Assembly: GCF_007714205.1 (NCBI RefSeq)
Contig: NZ_VMQU01000011.1
Location: forward strand, 1 to 64,000
Source of the DNA: Mycobacterium helveticum
GTDB taxonomy: Bacteria; Actinomycetota; Actinomycetes; Mycobacteriales; Mycobacteriaceae
Direction of reading: 5' to 3'
Length of the DNA: 64,000 bases
Each line of letters begins with the position of its first letter. Position 1 is the first letter of the stretch. Under the pieces are notes generated by a model that was not told where the DNA came from, searched no databases, and worked only from the letters and a program-made list of their open reading frames with translations. This document shows, one piece after another, positions 20,572 through 33,031 of the stretch. Position numbers and translations under genes: made by a program.

Positions 20572-20710
20572 CTGGCGTGCACCAATTGTTGTCCCCCGAA
20601 AACAAATTTTTTTCTGGGCCGTTCATCGAGCACCCCGATTCTCGGGACACGCGCGTCACGGTTGCCTCGTAGGCACCAGGAACCCCACCCCCGCCGGGGC
20701 CTGGTCCGGC
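20572..20710. other. Spacer between mftD and mftE with an A/T tract
   Basis: This gap holds the palindrome CAATTG in AACAATTGG (minus strand) and a run of seven A/T bases, strikingly AT-rich for this genome. It may contain an internal promoter for mftEFG or a weak terminator after mftD. No -35/-10 pair is clear. Confidence 0.4.
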
Positions 20711-21898
20711 CTAGTCCCGGGCGGCGGGAGGCACGCCCAGTGCCCGGGTGAAGCCGGCCGGCACCAGGACGTCGTCCGCGCGCAGGTCGTGCACCGAGGA
20801 GTGCCCCAGGCCCATCAGCGCCGAGTCGATCCCGCCGCGCAGGATGTCGAGGACGTTTTCGACGCCGGGCTGGCCGGCCGCGGCGAGGCCCCACAGGTAG
20901 GCCCGACCGATCATCACCGCCCGCGCACCCAGCGCCACCGCCTTGACGACATCGCTCCCGCGCCGGATGCCGCCGTCGAGCAGCACCTCGACCTGGTCCC
21001 CGACCGCTGCCGCCACCGCGGGCAGCGCGCGGATCGACGCCGGCGTCCCGTCCAGGTTGTTGCCGCCGTGGTTGGACACCGAGATCGCCGAAACACCGGC
21101 GTCCACAGCCCTTTTGGCGTCGTCGACCCGCATCACGCCCTTGAGCATGAACGGTCCGCCCCACAGCTCGCACAGCCAGGCGATGTCTTCCCAGGTCGGC
21201 GGTGGTGTGCCCATCCACTCGCCGTAGGCGGCGAAGAAGGGCGGGCCGGGCTCGCCGCGGCGGCCCTGGTTGGGCACCCGCAGCTCCGGCGGTCGCAGCG
21301 TCTTGCCGAACATGTAGAGCCACCGGGGCCGGACGATCGCCTCCGGGGACAACCGCAGGATCGTCCGCAGGTTCATCTTCTCGGGGATCGTGGGACTGCC
21401 CCAGTCGCGGCCGTGCGAGAACGACCAGTCGGTGGTGACGATCAGGCCGGCCGCGCCGGCCGCACGCGCCCGTTCCACCCGTTCGGCGATCGCGTCGCGC
21501 CCACCGAGCCAGTAGACCTGGAAGAACACCTTGGGGTTGGCGGCGACGACCTCCTCGACCGGCTTACTGGCGAACGAGGAGAGACCCATCGCGGTGCCGC
21601 GCGCCGCTGCGGCGCGCGCCACCGCGACCTCGCCGTCGGGGTGGACCGCCTGCACTCCGGTCGGCGAGATGATCACCGGCAGAGAAATCTCCTGCCCCAT
21701 GACCGTGGTCGACAGCTCTCGCTTTTCCTGTGCGCCCACGACGTGCGGGGCGAAACCGAGTTCGCTGAACGCCGCGACGTTGTCGGCGACCGTGATGCCC
21801 TTTTCGCTGGCCGAGATCAGCGACGAATACACCGATCTGGGTAACCGCCGCTTGGCGCGTTGCTGGGCGATGGCAACCGTTTCGAACCACTCGGCCAT
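20711..21898 (-). CDS. mftD: Mycofactocin FMN-dependent oxidoreductase (pre-mycofactocin synthase)
   Basis: MftD oxidatively deaminates the AHDP intermediate to premycofactocin, using FMN. The 395-residue product belongs to the lactate dehydrogenase / alpha-hydroxyacid oxidase family: IISPTGVQAVHPDGEVAVARAA, LIVTTDWSFSHGRDW, the active segment VSNHGGNNLDG with its catalytic histidine, and the FMN phosphate-binding stretch LLDGGIRRGSDVVKAVALGA. ATG at 21898 is 2 bases after the mftC TAG. Annotated lldD1 in older M. tuberculosis files. Confidence 0.95.
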   Translation of the reverse strand: MAEWFETVAIAQQRAKRRLPRSVYSSLISASEKGITVADNVAAFSELGFAPHVVGAQEKRELSTTVMGQEISLPVIISPTGVQAVHPDGEVAVARAAAARGTAMGLSSFASKPVEEVVAANPKVFFQVYWLGGRDAIAERVERARAAGAAGLIVTTDWSFSHGRDWGSPTIPEKMNLRTILRLSPEAIVRPRWLYMFGKTLRPPELRVPNQGRRGEPGPPFFAAYGEWMGTPPPTWEDIAWLCELWGGPFMLKGVMRVDDAKRAVDAGVSAISVSNHGGNNLDGTPASIRALPAVAAAVGDQVEVLLDGGIRRGSDVVKAVALGARAVMIGRAYLWGLAAAGQPGVENVLDILRGGIDSALMGLGHSSVHDLRADDVLVPAGFTRALGVPPAARD

Positions 21899-21900
21899 GG

Positions 21901-23094
21901 CTACAGCGGGCTCTCGTGGCACGGGCGCGCGGGCGGCGCGGCCACCGGCGGCCGCACGGTCAGCGTCAGCGGCACCGGGGCGCCCCGGGAGTGGTCGGCC
22001 CGTGGCCGCGGTGTGTCGCGCTCGCGGGCCAGCGCGGGCTCGCCGTGACCCTGGACGCATTCGGGGTCCGGGCCGTCCATCGGCAGGCCGGTGAAGAACT
22101 TGGCCGCCATGCATCCGCCCCGGCAGCTGTCGTAGTGCCCGCAGCTGCCGCAGGCCCCCGGGGACTGCGGCTCGCGCAGTTCGCGAAACAGCGGGGCGTT
22201 CTTCCAGACGTTGTCGAATCCGCCGTCGGATGCCACGTTGCCGGCCAGGAAGCGGTCGTGGATGGCGAACGGGCACGCGTACACGTCGCCCACGGGGTCG
22301 ATGAGGCACACGACCCGGCCGGCCCCGCACATGTTCAACCCCGCCAGCGCACCGGAGGAACCCAGCGGCGACAGATGGAAAAACGAGTCACCGGTGAGCA
22401 CCCGCTCCCCCTTGGCGACCAGCCAGTCGTAGAGCGCAGCCTGCTGGGCGGCGGTGGGGTGCAGGTCTTCCCACACGTCCGCGCCCCGCCCCGACGGGCG
22501 CAGCCGGGTGATCCGCAGCGTGGCGCCGTAGCGGCTTGCCAGCGCGGCGAACTCGTCGAGCTGCCCGACGTTGTGCCGGGTGACGACGACCGAGATCTTG
22601 GCGCCCCCGTTCTGGGTGAATCCCGCGGCGGCCAGGTTCTCCAGCGCCCGCACCGCCATCGCGAACGACCCGGGGCCCCGGACGGCGTCGTTGACCTCGG
22701 CCGTGGCACCGTCCAGCGAGATCTGGACGTCGACGTAGTCGCTGGCCGCCAGCCGGGCGGCGACCTCCGGGGTGATCCGGACCCCGTTGGTGGAGAACTT
22801 CACGCCGACGTGATGCGCGGTGGCGTAGTCGACCAGCTCCCAGAAGTCCGGCCGCACCGTGGGTTCCCCGCCGCCGATGTTGACGTAGAACACCTGCATG
22901 CGTTCCAACTCGTCGATGATGTCCGTGCACTGGCGCGTGGACAGCTCGCGCGGATCGCGCTTGCCCGACGACGAAAGGCAGTGCACGCAGGCCAGATTGC
23001 ACGCGTACGTCAGTTCCCAGGTCAGGCAGATGGGCGCGTCCAGGCCGCGTTCGAACTGCTCGACGAGCCGGGGCGCCGTGGCTGCCTGGGTCAT
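21901..23094 (-). CDS. mftC: Mycofactocin radical SAM maturase
   Basis: MftC decarboxylates the C-terminal tyrosine of MftA and then forms the Val-Tyr carbon-carbon bond. The 397-residue product carries the radical SAM cluster motif C32-x3-C36-x2-C39 (TYACNLACVHC), the GGGEPTVRPDF segment, and a SPASM domain with Cys in GACGSCGHYDSCRGGCMA for auxiliary clusters. ATG at 23094 overlaps the mftB stop (ATGA). Residues after about 360 are low-complexity. Confidence 0.97.
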   Translation of the reverse strand: MTQAATAPRLVEQFERGLDAPICLTWELTYACNLACVHCLSSSGKRDPRELSTRQCTDIIDELERMQVFYVNIGGGEPTVRPDFWELVDYATAHHVGVKFSTNGVRITPEVAARLAASDYVDVQISLDGATAEVNDAVRGPGSFAMAVRALENLAAAGFTQNGGAKISVVVTRHNVGQLDEFAALASRYGATLRITRLRPSGRGADVWEDLHPTAAQQAALYDWLVAKGERVLTGDSFFHLSPLGSSGALAGLNMCGAGRVVCLIDPVGDVYACPFAIHDRFLAGNVASDGGFDNVWKNAPLFRELREPQSPGACGSCGHYDSCRGGCMAAKFFTGLPMDGPDPECVQGHGEPALARERDTPRPRADHSRGAPVPLTLTVRPPVAAPPARPCHESPL

Positions 23095-23363
23095 CGGGTC
23101 TCCTGGGGTACCAGCATCGTCGAATCGGCCAGCACGCCCAGCGCGTGCAGATACGGCTCCTGTTCGCCGTCATCCACACCCGCGGCGCGGCAGGCGGACC
23201 GGGCATCGGGATGCTCGGCCAGCGACCGCACCACCTTCAGGACGGCGCGGTTCTTCAAAAACGACAGCTTGCGGGTGCCGAAGTGGTAGAGCAGCGCGCC
23301 GAACGGCTCCGGGCGAACCGCCACCTGCGGGTGCAGCCGCCAGCCGCGATCGGGGTCGAACAC
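23091..23363 (-). CDS. mftB: Mycofactocin precursor-binding chaperone
   Basis: MftB is a PqqD-like RiPP recognition element that presents MftA to MftC. The 90-residue product contains RLHPQVAVRPEPFGALLYHF, GTRKLSFLKNRAVLKVV and the C-terminal GEQEPYLHALGVL. The start is taken as GTG at 23363 (Met-Phe-Asp-Pro-Asp-Arg), 4 bases after the mftA stop; the frame stays open upstream, but that region encodes mftA in another frame. The stop overlaps mftC by 4 bases. Confidence 0.9.
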   Translation of the reverse strand: MFDPDRGWRLHPQVAVRPEPFGALLYHFGTRKLSFLKNRAVLKVVRSLAEHPDARSACRAAGVDDGEQEPYLHALGVLADSTMLVPQETR

Positions 23364-23367
23364 GGGG

Positions 23368-23457
23368 TCAGTAGACCCCGCACATTCCGTCGATGGAAAC
23401 CTCTTCGACCAGCGTCTCGGTGACCAGTTCGGTGTCGGTGTGGGTCTCGTGGTCCAC
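23368..23457 (-). CDS. mftA: Mycofactocin precursor peptide
   Basis: This 29-residue RiPP precursor supplies the C-terminal Val28-Tyr29 pair that becomes mycofactocin. It starts at a GTG (Met-Asp-His-Glu-Thr), has the acidic leader [13 protein letters not shown] and ends with the invariant core IDGMCGVY. It differs from the M. tuberculosis peptide, as I recall it, by about one residue near position 6. An AAAGG site lies about 10 bases ahead. It is too short for routine gene finders, and it is followed by mftB after 4 bases. Confidence 0.95.
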   Translation of the reverse strand: MDHETHTDTELVTETLVEEVSIDGMCGVY

Positions 23458-23490
23458 GGGGCTTGGCCTTTCGTCGGTTCTTGACAACTA

Positions 23491-23502
23491 TGAGTCGAGT
23501 CA
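23491..23502. promoter_or_regulatory. Imperfect palindrome between mftA and mftR, candidate MftR operator
   Basis: TGAGTCGAGTCA is an imperfect palindrome (TGA-N-TCGA-N-TCA) centred in the 99-base divergent region, 10 bases after a TTGACA (23481-23486). TetR-type regulators often bind such sites to control their own gene and the divergent operon. The assignment rests on position only. Confidence 0.4.
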
Positions 23503-23556
23503 CAATCGTCGCCAGAATATGGCATCGAGTGCCGAAAAGGAAGGGCGGGTCCGACG

Positions 23557-24150
23557 ATGCCGCAGTCCCGGGTCGGCCGGCGCCGTTCGACGACACCGCA
23601 CCAGATCACCGACGTCGCCATCGAACTGTTCACCGCGCGCGGTTTCGCCGAGGTCAGCGTCGACGACGTCGCGCAGGCCGCCGGCATCGCGCGCCGCACG
23701 CTGTTCCGCTACTACGCCTCCAAGAACGCGATCCCCTGGGGCGATTTCGACACCCACCTCGCGCACCTGCGCGACCTGCTCGACAATGCCGACCCGGCGA
23801 CGCCGCTGGGCGAGACCCTGCGGGCCGCGCTGCTGGCGTTCAACACCTTCGACGCCTCGGAGACCGCGCGGCACCGACAGCGGATGCGGGTCATCCTGGA
23901 AACCGCCGAGTTGCAGGCGTATTCGATGACGATGTACGCCGGCTGGCGGGGGGTGATCGCCGGGTTCGTAGCGCGCCGGCTGGGCGCCGAGGCGTCCGAC
24001 CTGCTGCCCCAGACCGTCGCCTGGACGATGCTCGGGGTGGCGCTGGCCGCCTACCAGCACTGGCTGGCCGACGAGTCGGTGCCACTGCCCGTGGCGCTGG
24101 GCAACGCGTTCGACGCCGTCGGCACCGGGCTGGCAAGGCTGGACCCGTGA
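23557..24150 (+). CDS. mftR: TetR-family regulator of the mycofactocin cluster
   Basis: MftR is the repressor usually encoded beside mftA; in mycobacteria it is reported to sense long-chain acyl-CoA. The 197-residue product has the TetR helix-turn-helix at about residues 14-60 ([40 protein letters not shown]) and a helical ligand domain. It diverges from mftA, with a shared 99-base promoter region. ATG at 23557; the stop overlaps the next gene's GTG (GTGA). Confidence 0.92.
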   Translation: MPQSRVGRRRSTTPHQITDVAIELFTARGFAEVSVDDVAQAAGIARRTLFRYYASKNAIPWGDFDTHLAHLRDLLDNADPATPLGETLRAALLAFNTFDASETARHRQRMRVILETAELQAYSMTMYAGWRGVIAGFVARRLGAEASDLLPQTVAWTMLGVALAAYQHWLADESVPLPVALGNAFDAVGTGLARLDP

Positions 24151-25193
24151 AGCCGGGGCACCTGCCGCACATGTTGCGGGCCCAGGGGCGGTTCTGCGCC
24201 GAGCTGGGTTCCCCGATGTACGGCGAGCTGCTGGAGCTGGTGGCCAGGGACGTGGAATCCGGCGGCGTGTTCGCCACCGTGTTGGCCGGACACGAAAACG
24301 ACCGGTCGCGCGACGCGGTGCCGCTGCGGTTGCTCGGCGCGCTGCACCGGCTGGTTCTCGACGGCCGCGCGCCGGCGCTGCGCCGCTGGTACCCCAGCAC
24401 CGGCGGCGTGTGGGGAGCCGAGGCCGCCTGGCCCGAGATCGTCCGCGCCGCAGCCGGCCACGTCGCCGCGCTGCGGGCCGGCCTGCAGCGGCCGCCCCAG
24501 ACCAACGAGGTCGGCCGGTCCGCGGCGCTGATCGGCGGACTGTTGTGCCTTGACCACGAATTGGGTTGGCCGATAAGGCTTTTTGAGATCGGTACGAGCG
24601 CGGGGCTGAACCTGCGCGCCGACCGCTACCGCTACCGCTTCGCCGGCAGGCAGTGGGGACCGCCCGACGCGCCGGTGACGATCGACGACGCCTGGCGCGG
24701 CCGGCTGCCGCCCGAGGGCGCCCTCGACGTCGTCGAACGATACGGATACGACATCGCCCCCATCGACGTCGGCGGGACCGACGGGGAAACGACCCTGTTG
24801 AGCTACGTCTGGCCCGACCAGGGCGCCCGGCTGGACCGGCTGCGCGGCGCCATCGCGGTGGCCCGCGAGGTTCCGGCGCGGCTGGAGCGCCGCACGGCGG
24901 CCGACGCGGTCGCGGGCCTGACGCCGGCCGACGGCGCGCTGACGGTGCTGTGGCACTCGATCGTGTGGCAGTACCTGGGCGCCGACGAGCGCCGGGCGGT
25001 GCGCGAGGGGGTGAGCGCGCTGGCCGGGCGCGCCGGCGACCGCTCGCCCTTCGCCCACCTCACCATGGAACCCGCGCGGGACTGGTCCGGCTCCGGGTTC
25101 CGGTTCCTGGTGCGGGCCCGCCGCTGGCCGGGCGGCCGGCTCGCGGTCCTGGGGCAATGCCCTCCGCACGGCGTGCCCGTGACCTGGCACTAG
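24147..25193 (+). CDS. DUF2332 family protein
   Basis: The function is unknown. The 348-residue product carries DUF2332 features: [14 protein letters not shown] near the N-terminus, [36 protein letters not shown] around the middle, and [10 protein letters not shown] late. The [11 protein letters not shown] stretch resembles a Rossmann/SAM-binding loop, so a methyltransferase-like fold is possible but unproved. The GTG start at 24147 overlaps the mftR stop, so the two genes are translationally coupled. The M. tuberculosis counterpart is Rv0690c. It converges on the reductase gene with 28 bases between stops. Confidence 0.88.
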   Translation: MKPGHLPHMLRAQGRFCAELGSPMYGELLELVARDVESGGVFATVLAGHENDRSRDAVPLRLLGALHRLVLDGRAPALRRWYPSTGGVWGAEAAWPEIVRAAAGHVAALRAGLQRPPQTNEVGRSAALIGGLLCLDHELGWPIRLFEIGTSAGLNLRADRYRYRFAGRQWGPPDAPVTIDDAWRGRLPPEGALDVVERYGYDIAPIDVGGTDGETTLLSYVWPDQGARLDRLRGAIAVAREVPARLERRTAADAVAGLTPADGALTVLWHSIVWQYLGADERRAVREGVSALAGRAGDRSPFAHLTMEPARDWSGSGFRFLVRARRWPGGRLAVLGQCPPHGVPVTWH

Positions 25194-25221
25194 GGCCGCG
25201 AGAGAGCATGAAAACCACTCG

Positions 25222-26427
25222 CTATCCCAGCATTTCGGAGATGGGCGCACCGGCGGCGATCTTCGCGCGGACCTTCATGACCTTGCCGGGCATGCCGCCG
25301 CCCACCACCCCGACGAGCACCCCGTCGCGTTCGTAATAGGCGAGGAACTTGCGGCCGTCGTCCTCGACGAGGTGCACGGTGTCGGTGGCCTCCGGCTCCC
25401 CCAGGCACTGGATCTTGACGTCGTACTGGTCGCTCCAGAAGTAGGGGACGACCGTCGTCGGGGCCACCTCCTGGCCCAGCATCGCCGGCACCACGACCCG
25501 GGTCTGATCGGCCACATTGCTCCAGTGTTCAACGCGCGCTTGGTGTCCCGTGGCATCGCGCCACGAGGCCACGTCGCCGAGCGCCCACACATTGGGGGCG
25601 GTGGTGCGGCCGGCCTCGTCGCAGAGCACGCCACCATCGACACCGTCGACCTCGACGCCGCTGCCGGCCAGCCAGTCCGTCGCCGGATGCGACCCGATGC
25701 CGACGACGACGAGATCGGCCGGCAGTTCGGTGCCGTCGGTCAGCACCACGGCCTCGACGGACCCCTGCCCGCGCACCTCCGCGACACCCACGCCGAGGCG
25801 CACGTCGACGCCCTCGTCGCGGTGCAGCCGGGCGACCAGTTCGCCGATCCGCTCGCCGAGCACCGCGGCCAGCGGCGTCGGCTGGGGCTCGACCAGCACC
25901 ACGTCGACCCCGAGGCCGCGCAGACTTGCCGCGACCTCGCAGCCGATGAAGCCCGCCCCGACGACCACCCCGTGGCGGGCCCGCACGGCGTGCTCGCGCA
26001 ACGCCAGGCTCTCGTCGAACGAGCGCAGCACGTGGATGCCCCCGAGATCTCCGAACGCCGGAATGCGGCGCGGCACCAGGCCGGTCGCAATGACGAGTTC
26101 GTCGTAGCCGAGCGCGGTCCCGCCGGCCAGCGTCACCGTCTGCGCGGTGGTGTCCAGGCCGGTGGCGGCCGCGCCCAGTCGCAGCGTGATGTCGTTCTCG
26201 TCGTACCACTCGCGCGGTTTGAGCGCGACGTCGTCGGCCTCTTTGCGCAGCACCTCTTTGGACAACGGCGGGCGATCGTAGGGCACGTGCATCTCGTCGC
26301 TGACGATCGTGACGCGCCCGGTGTAGCCCGACCGGCGCAGCTGCTCGGCCGTCCGGGCCGCGGCGAGTCCCCCGCCGACGATCACGACACCCTGTTCGGA
26401 GCTACTGGTCACGTGGTGTTCATACAC
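25222..26427 (-). CDS. FAD/NAD-dependent ferredoxin reductase-type oxidoreductase
   Basis: This flavoprotein should move electrons between NAD(P)H and a ferredoxin or similar carrier. The 401-residue product has the FAD motif GGGLAAARTAEQLRRSGY, the middle NAD(P) motif VVVGAGFIGCEVAASLRGLG, the second FAD motif APNVWALGDVASW, and a C-terminal reductase domain. The start is taken as GTG at 26427; another in-frame GTG is at 26412. It lies 9 bases after the SDR gene and resembles M. tuberculosis Rv0688. Its partner is not encoded here. Confidence 0.88.
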   Translation of the reverse strand: MYEHHVTSSSEQGVVIVGGGLAAARTAEQLRRSGYTGRVTIVSDEMHVPYDRPPLSKEVLRKEADDVALKPREWYDENDITLRLGAAATGLDTTAQTVTLAGGTALGYDELVIATGLVPRRIPAFGDLGGIHVLRSFDESLALREHAVRARHGVVVGAGFIGCEVAASLRGLGVDVVLVEPQPTPLAAVLGERIGELVARLHRDEGVDVRLGVGVAEVRGQGSVEAVVLTDGTELPADLVVVGIGSHPATDWLAGSGVEVDGVDGGVLCDEAGRTTAPNVWALGDVASWRDATGHQARVEHWSNVADQTRVVVPAMLGQEVAPTTVVPYFWSDQYDVKIQCLGEPEATDTVHLVEDDGRKFLAYYERDGVLVGVVGGGMPGKVMKVRAKIAAGAPISEMLG

Positions 26428-26436
26428 GATCGCCGA

Positions 26437-27372
<936 letters not shown>

Positions 27373-27447
27373 TCAGCGGGCCGGCCTGCCCGCTCAGGTG
27401 GTGGGTTGTGTGGTCGTCGGCCAAGCGCGCCGGCGCCTTCGCCCCCT

Positions 27448-27490
27448 GACACGAGCGAACGATGACACGAGCGAACGATGACACGAGCGA
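27448..27490. repeat. Tandem repeat, 16-base unit, about 2.7 copies
   Basis: The unit GACACGAGCGAACGAT occurs at 27448-27463 and 27464-27479, with a partial third copy (GACACGAGCGACGACT) after it. It sits between the tuf terminator and the SDR gene. No function is evident; copy number could vary between strains. Confidence 0.85.
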
Positions 27491-27522
27491 CGACTCGTGT
27501 GAGGTCAGCGCGCAAACGCGCA

Positions 27523-27552
27523 GCGGCACCCACCCTTTCGGATGGGCGCCGC
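27523..27552 (-). terminator. Hairpin downstream of tuf
   Basis: On the minus strand GCGGCGCCCATCC pairs with GGGTGGGTGCCGC around GAAA, with two G-T type mismatches in the stem. It begins 15 bases after the tuf stop, the expected place for the end of the str operon. There is no strong U-tract, which is common for mycobacterial terminators. Confidence 0.65.
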
Positions 27553-27567
27553 CGCGCTGTCGAGCCA

Positions 27568-28758
27568 CTACTTGATGATCTTGACGACCCGGCCGGCACC
27601 GACGGTACGGCCACCCTCGCGGATCGCGAAGCGCAGACCGTCATCCATGGCGACGGGCTGGATCAGCTTCACCGTGATGTTGGTGTTGTCACCGGGCATC
27701 ACCATCTCGGTGCCCTCCGGCAGCGTCACCACACCGGTCACGTCGGTGGTGCGGAAGTAGAACTGCGGACGGTAGTTGTTGAAGAACGGCGTGTGCCGGC
27801 CGCCCTCGTCCTTGGACAGGATGTAGACCTGGCCCTCGAACTCGGTGTGCGGCGTGGTGGTGCCGGGCTTCACCACGACCTGGCCGCGCTCGACGTCCTC
27901 ACGCTTGATACCACGCAGCAGCAGCCCGACGTTGTCGCCGGCCTGCCCCTGGTCGAGCAGCTTGCGGAACATCTCCACACCGGTGACCGTGGTCTTGGTG
28001 CTGGTCGGCTTGATGCCGACGATCTCGACTTCCTCGTTCACGTTGATGACGCCGCGCTCCACCCGGCCGGTGACCACGGTGCCACGTCCGGTGATGGTGA
28101 AGACGTCCTCGACGGGCATCAGGAACGGCTTGTCGGTGTCGCGGACCGGGTCCGGGATCGACTCGTCGACGGCGTTCATCAGCTCCTCGACCGACTCCAC
28201 CCACTTGGCGTCGCCCTCGAGCGCCTTGAGCGCCGAGACGCGGACCACCGGGGCGTCCTCGTCGAACTCCTGAGCGGCCAGCAGCTCGCGAACCTCCAGC
28301 TCGACGAGCTCGAGGAGCTCCTCGTCGTCCACGGCGTCGGCCTTGTTCAGCGCGACCAGGATGTAGGGGACACCCACCTGGCGGGCCAGCAGCACGTGCT
28401 CGCGGGTCTGCGGCATCGGGCCGTCGGTAGCGGCGACCACCAGGATGGCGCCGTCCATCTGCGCCGCGCCGGTGATCATGTTCTTGATGTAGTCGGCGTG
28501 GCCGGGGGCGTCGACGTGCGCGTAGTGACGCTTCTCGGTCTGGTACTCCACGTGGGAGATGTTGATCGTGATACCGCGCTGACGCTCCTCGGGCGCGTTG
28601 TCGATCTGGTCGAATGCACGCGACTCGTTCAGATTGGGGTACTTGTCGTGCAACACCTTGGTGATCGCCGCGGTCAGCGTGGTCTTACCGTGGTCAACGT
28701 GACCAATGGTCCCGATGTTGACGTGCGGCTTCGTCCGCTCGAACTTCGCCTTCGCCAC
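27568..28758 (-). CDS. tuf: Elongation factor Tu
   Basis: EF-Tu carries aminoacyl-tRNA to the ribosome as a GTPase. The 396-residue product has the G1 motif GHVDHGKT (residues 19-26), switch and G3 motif DAPGHADY, G4 NKAD, then the two beta-barrel domains ending in [12 protein letters not shown]. The GTG start at 28758 matches other mycobacteria, with an AGGAGG-like site 9 bases before it. It is the last gene of the str operon, with a 164-base spacer after fusA that could hold its own promoter. Confidence 0.99.
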   Translation of the reverse strand: MAKAKFERTKPHVNIGTIGHVDHGKTTLTAAITKVLHDKYPNLNESRAFDQIDNAPEERQRGITINISHVEYQTEKRHYAHVDAPGHADYIKNMITGAAQMDGAILVVAATDGPMPQTREHVLLARQVGVPYILVALNKADAVDDEELLELVELEVRELLAAQEFDEDAPVVRVSALKALEGDAKWVESVEELMNAVDESIPDPVRDTDKPFLMPVEDVFTITGRGTVVTGRVERGVINVNEEVEIVGIKPTSTKTTVTGVEMFRKLLDQGQAGDNVGLLLRGIKREDVERGQVVVKPGTTTPHTEFEGQVYILSKDEGGRHTPFFNNYRPQFYFRTTDVTGVVTLPEGTEMVMPGDNTNITVKLIQPVAMDDGLRFAIREGGRTVGAGRVVKIIK

Positions 28759-28922
28759 TTCTGTGTCCTCCTGGACTTGTTGGTGCTCGTTAAAGCAGTG
28801 TTGATGTTTTCAGTTGTGCCGCGCCCAAGGCATTGCAGTGACCCGGCAAGGTTACTCCATGCTGGCTGCTCGACTCCTTGCTCCCAAGCTGCGCTTGCTC
28901 GCCGTCGTCTTCGCGGTGGGGG

Positions 28923-31028
<2,106 letters not shown>

Positions 31029-31110
31029 AGAAGTCTTCCCACTTTCGATTGCTTAGTTCGCTGTCCTGGTTGCGCCCGGCCACGCTGCCAATCGGCGCCG
31101 GTTCCGGCTC

Positions 31111-31581
31111 CTACCAGCGGTAATGCGCAAAGGCGCGGTTGGCCTCGGCCATCTTGTGGGTGTCCTCGCGCCGTTTGACGGAGGCTCCCAGGCCGTTGCT
31201 GGCATCGAGAATCTCGTTGGCCAGCCGCTCGATCATGGTCTTCTCCCGGCGTTGCCGCGAGAAGCTGACAAGCCAGCGCAGCGCCAGCGTGGTGGACCGG
31301 TCCGGACGCACCTCGACGGGCACCTGATAGGTCGCACCGCCGACGCGGCGGCTGCGGACCTCCAGGGCGGGCTTGACGTTGTCGAGCGCGCGCTTGAGCG
31401 TGATGACGGGGTCGGTCCCCGTCTTGTCACGGGCTTGCTCGAGCGCACCATAGACAATGCGCTCCGCCAGCGATTTCTTCCCCTGGAGCAAAACCTTATT
31501 CACCAGCTGGGTGACCAGTTGCGACCCGTAGACCGGGTCGTTGACCAACGGACGCTTGGGCGCGGGTCCCTTGCGCGGCAT
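31111..31581 (-). CDS. rpsG: 30S ribosomal protein S7
   Basis: S7 organises the 30S head and represses the str operon in E. coli. The 156-residue product begins [20 protein letters not shown] and has [34 protein letters not shown] and [40 protein letters not shown] at 31581 overlaps the rpsL TGA by one base (TGATG), deciding the start; the frame is open further upstream within rpsL. Confidence 0.98.
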   Translation of the reverse strand: MPRKGPAPKRPLVNDPVYGSQLVTQLVNKVLLQGKKSLAERIVYGALEQARDKTGTDPVITLKRALDNVKPALEVRSRRVGGATYQVPVEVRPDRSTTLALRWLVSFSRQRREKTMIERLANEILDASNGLGASVKRREDTHKMAEANRAFAHYRW

Positions 31582-31955
31582 CAGCTCTTCTCCTTCTTGG
31601 CGCCGTAGCGGCTGCGAGCCTGCTTGCGGTTCTTGACGCCCTGGGTGTCGAGCGAACCGCGGATGATCTTGTACCGCACACCGGGCAGGTCCTTCACCCG
31701 ACCACCGCGCACCAGCACCATCGAGTGCTCCTGCAGGTTGTGGCCCTCGCCGGGGATGTAGGCCGTGACCTCCACCTGGCTCGTCAGCTTCACGCGCGCG
31801 ACCTTCCGAAGCGCCGAGTTCGGCTTCTTCGGAGTGGTGGTGTACACGCGGGTGCACACGCCACGACGCTGCGGGCTGCCCTTGAGGGCCGCGGTCTTGA
31901 CCTTAGCGATCTTGTCCCGGCGGCCCTTGCGGACCAGCTGCTGAATGGTTGGCAT
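31581..31955 (-). CDS. rpsL: 30S ribosomal protein S12
   Basis: S12 monitors decoding and is the main target of streptomycin-resistance mutations. The 124-residue product is essentially the mycobacterial consensus: [17 protein letters not shown] with K43, and [15 protein letters not shown] with K88. Both lysines are wild type, so no S12-based streptomycin resistance is predicted. It is the first gene of the str operon; a promoter is visible 230 bases upstream. Confidence 0.99.
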
Positions 31956-31967
31956 CTAGGCGGCTTT

Positions 31968-31995
31968 CTGTGTTGAGCGTTCTGTGTTGAGCGTT
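31968..31995. repeat. Direct repeat, two 14-base units ahead of rpsL
   Basis: CTGTGTTGAGCGTT occurs twice in tandem just upstream of rpsL, in the leader of the str operon transcript. It is small and its function is unknown. Confidence 0.75.
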
Positions 31996-32184
31996 CGAGG
32001 TGTTCAGGTACTGCGGGCGGTGTCCAAGTCTTCTCACTGCGGTTTTGCCCAACCGCACTACCCCGCGGCCGGGTGTGTCGCATGCGTCCGGCGGCGGATT
32101 TCGCCGTTGCGCCGTGGACATGCGAATTTGCCCGGCATCCCTTTACTTACGTCAGGCGCCGTAAGCCGCCAGGCACGAGCTTCC

Positions 32185-32214
32185 ACGATACCCGGCGCCG
32201 GTCTGACAGGTCAA
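32185..32214 (-). promoter_or_regulatory. Promoter of the str operon (rpsL-rpsG-fusA-tuf)
   Basis: On the minus strand TTGACC (32209-32214) is followed after 18 bases by TATCGT (32185-32190), an excellent match to the mycobacterial SigA pattern. Transcription would start near 32178 and leave a leader of about 220 bases before rpsL. Confidence 0.75.
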
Positions 32215-32225
32215 AGCGGCGGCCG

Positions 32226-32879
32226 TCACCCTCGGGCACCGCCCGCCGCGGCGTGCTCCTCGGTGCGCTTGGGCAGGCCCGCCGCCAGGCGCAGCACCAT
32301 GTCGGAGAACAACGCATCGGTGTCGATCTCGTCCATGACGCCGGTCATCTCCAACAGCACGAACCCGTGCAGGGCGGACCAGAACTCCAGCGCCGCGTGG
32401 AAGGCCTCGTCACCGCCGAGGCCGTAGGAGGTCAGCACGGCGATCACCGGTGCGGCCGCGCTCCTGGTCGCGGAGGTGTACTCGGGGTCGTCACCGCCCA
32501 GCGGCATGCGGGTGAACGCCGAGTACCGCCCGGGGTGGTGGTGCGCGTAGCTGCGGTAGGCGCCCGCCATGACCAACACCGCGTCGTCGCGGGCCCGCCC
32601 CTCGCCGACCCGGTTCAGCATCATGATGATGTCGTCGATGACCCGGATCCGCACCGCGCGCCGCAGGTCCTCGAGGCTGTCCACGTGGTTGTACAGCGAG
32701 GGACCCTTGGTCCCCAGCTGCGTCGCGAGCGCATTGATGGTCAGCGAGTCCCAACCCTCCCGGTCCAGGAAGGCCAGGGCGCCGTCGACGATGCCCTCGC
32801 GGCTCAGCTTCGCCGGCCGCGAGGCGGACTTCCCGCCCCGCTGGCGCCCGGCCGCCGGAGTTTCCGGCTGAGCTGCCAT
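32226..32879 (-). CDS. TetR-family transcriptional regulator
   Basis: The 217-residue product has an N-terminal helix-turn-helix (about residues 26-70: SREGIVDGALAFLDREGWDSLTINALATQLGTKGPSLYNHVDSLEDL) and a helical C-terminal domain of the WHG/TetR_C type. The frame is open to 32945; ATG at 32879 (MAAQPET) is chosen. It lies on the same strand as, and just upstream of, the rpsL promoter, whose -35 sits 12 bases past its stop. M. tuberculosis has the same gene order (Rv0681). Its ligand and target are unknown. Confidence 0.88.
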   Translation of the reverse strand: MAAQPETPAAGRQRGGKSASRPAKLSREGIVDGALAFLDREGWDSLTINALATQLGTKGPSLYNHVDSLEDLRRAVRIRVIDDIIMMLNRVGEGRARDDAVLVMAGAYRSYAHHHPGRYSAFTRMPLGGDDPEYTSATRSAAAPVIAVLTSYGLGGDEAFHAALEFWSALHGFVLLEMTGVMDEIDTDALFSDMVLRLAAGLPKRTEEHAAAGGARG

Positions 32880-33031
32880 GCGGATGCCCTTCGGTTGCGC
32901 TGACTGGGGTCGACTAATGACTCTAGTGCGGACCGGTAAATGCAAATAGCCCTGCCATTAGCCCTGCCATCGGACGGCGGGGTGCACGTAGTCTCAATCG
33001 TGCAGATTCACCCGTCGCAAAGGGGGCCGCA

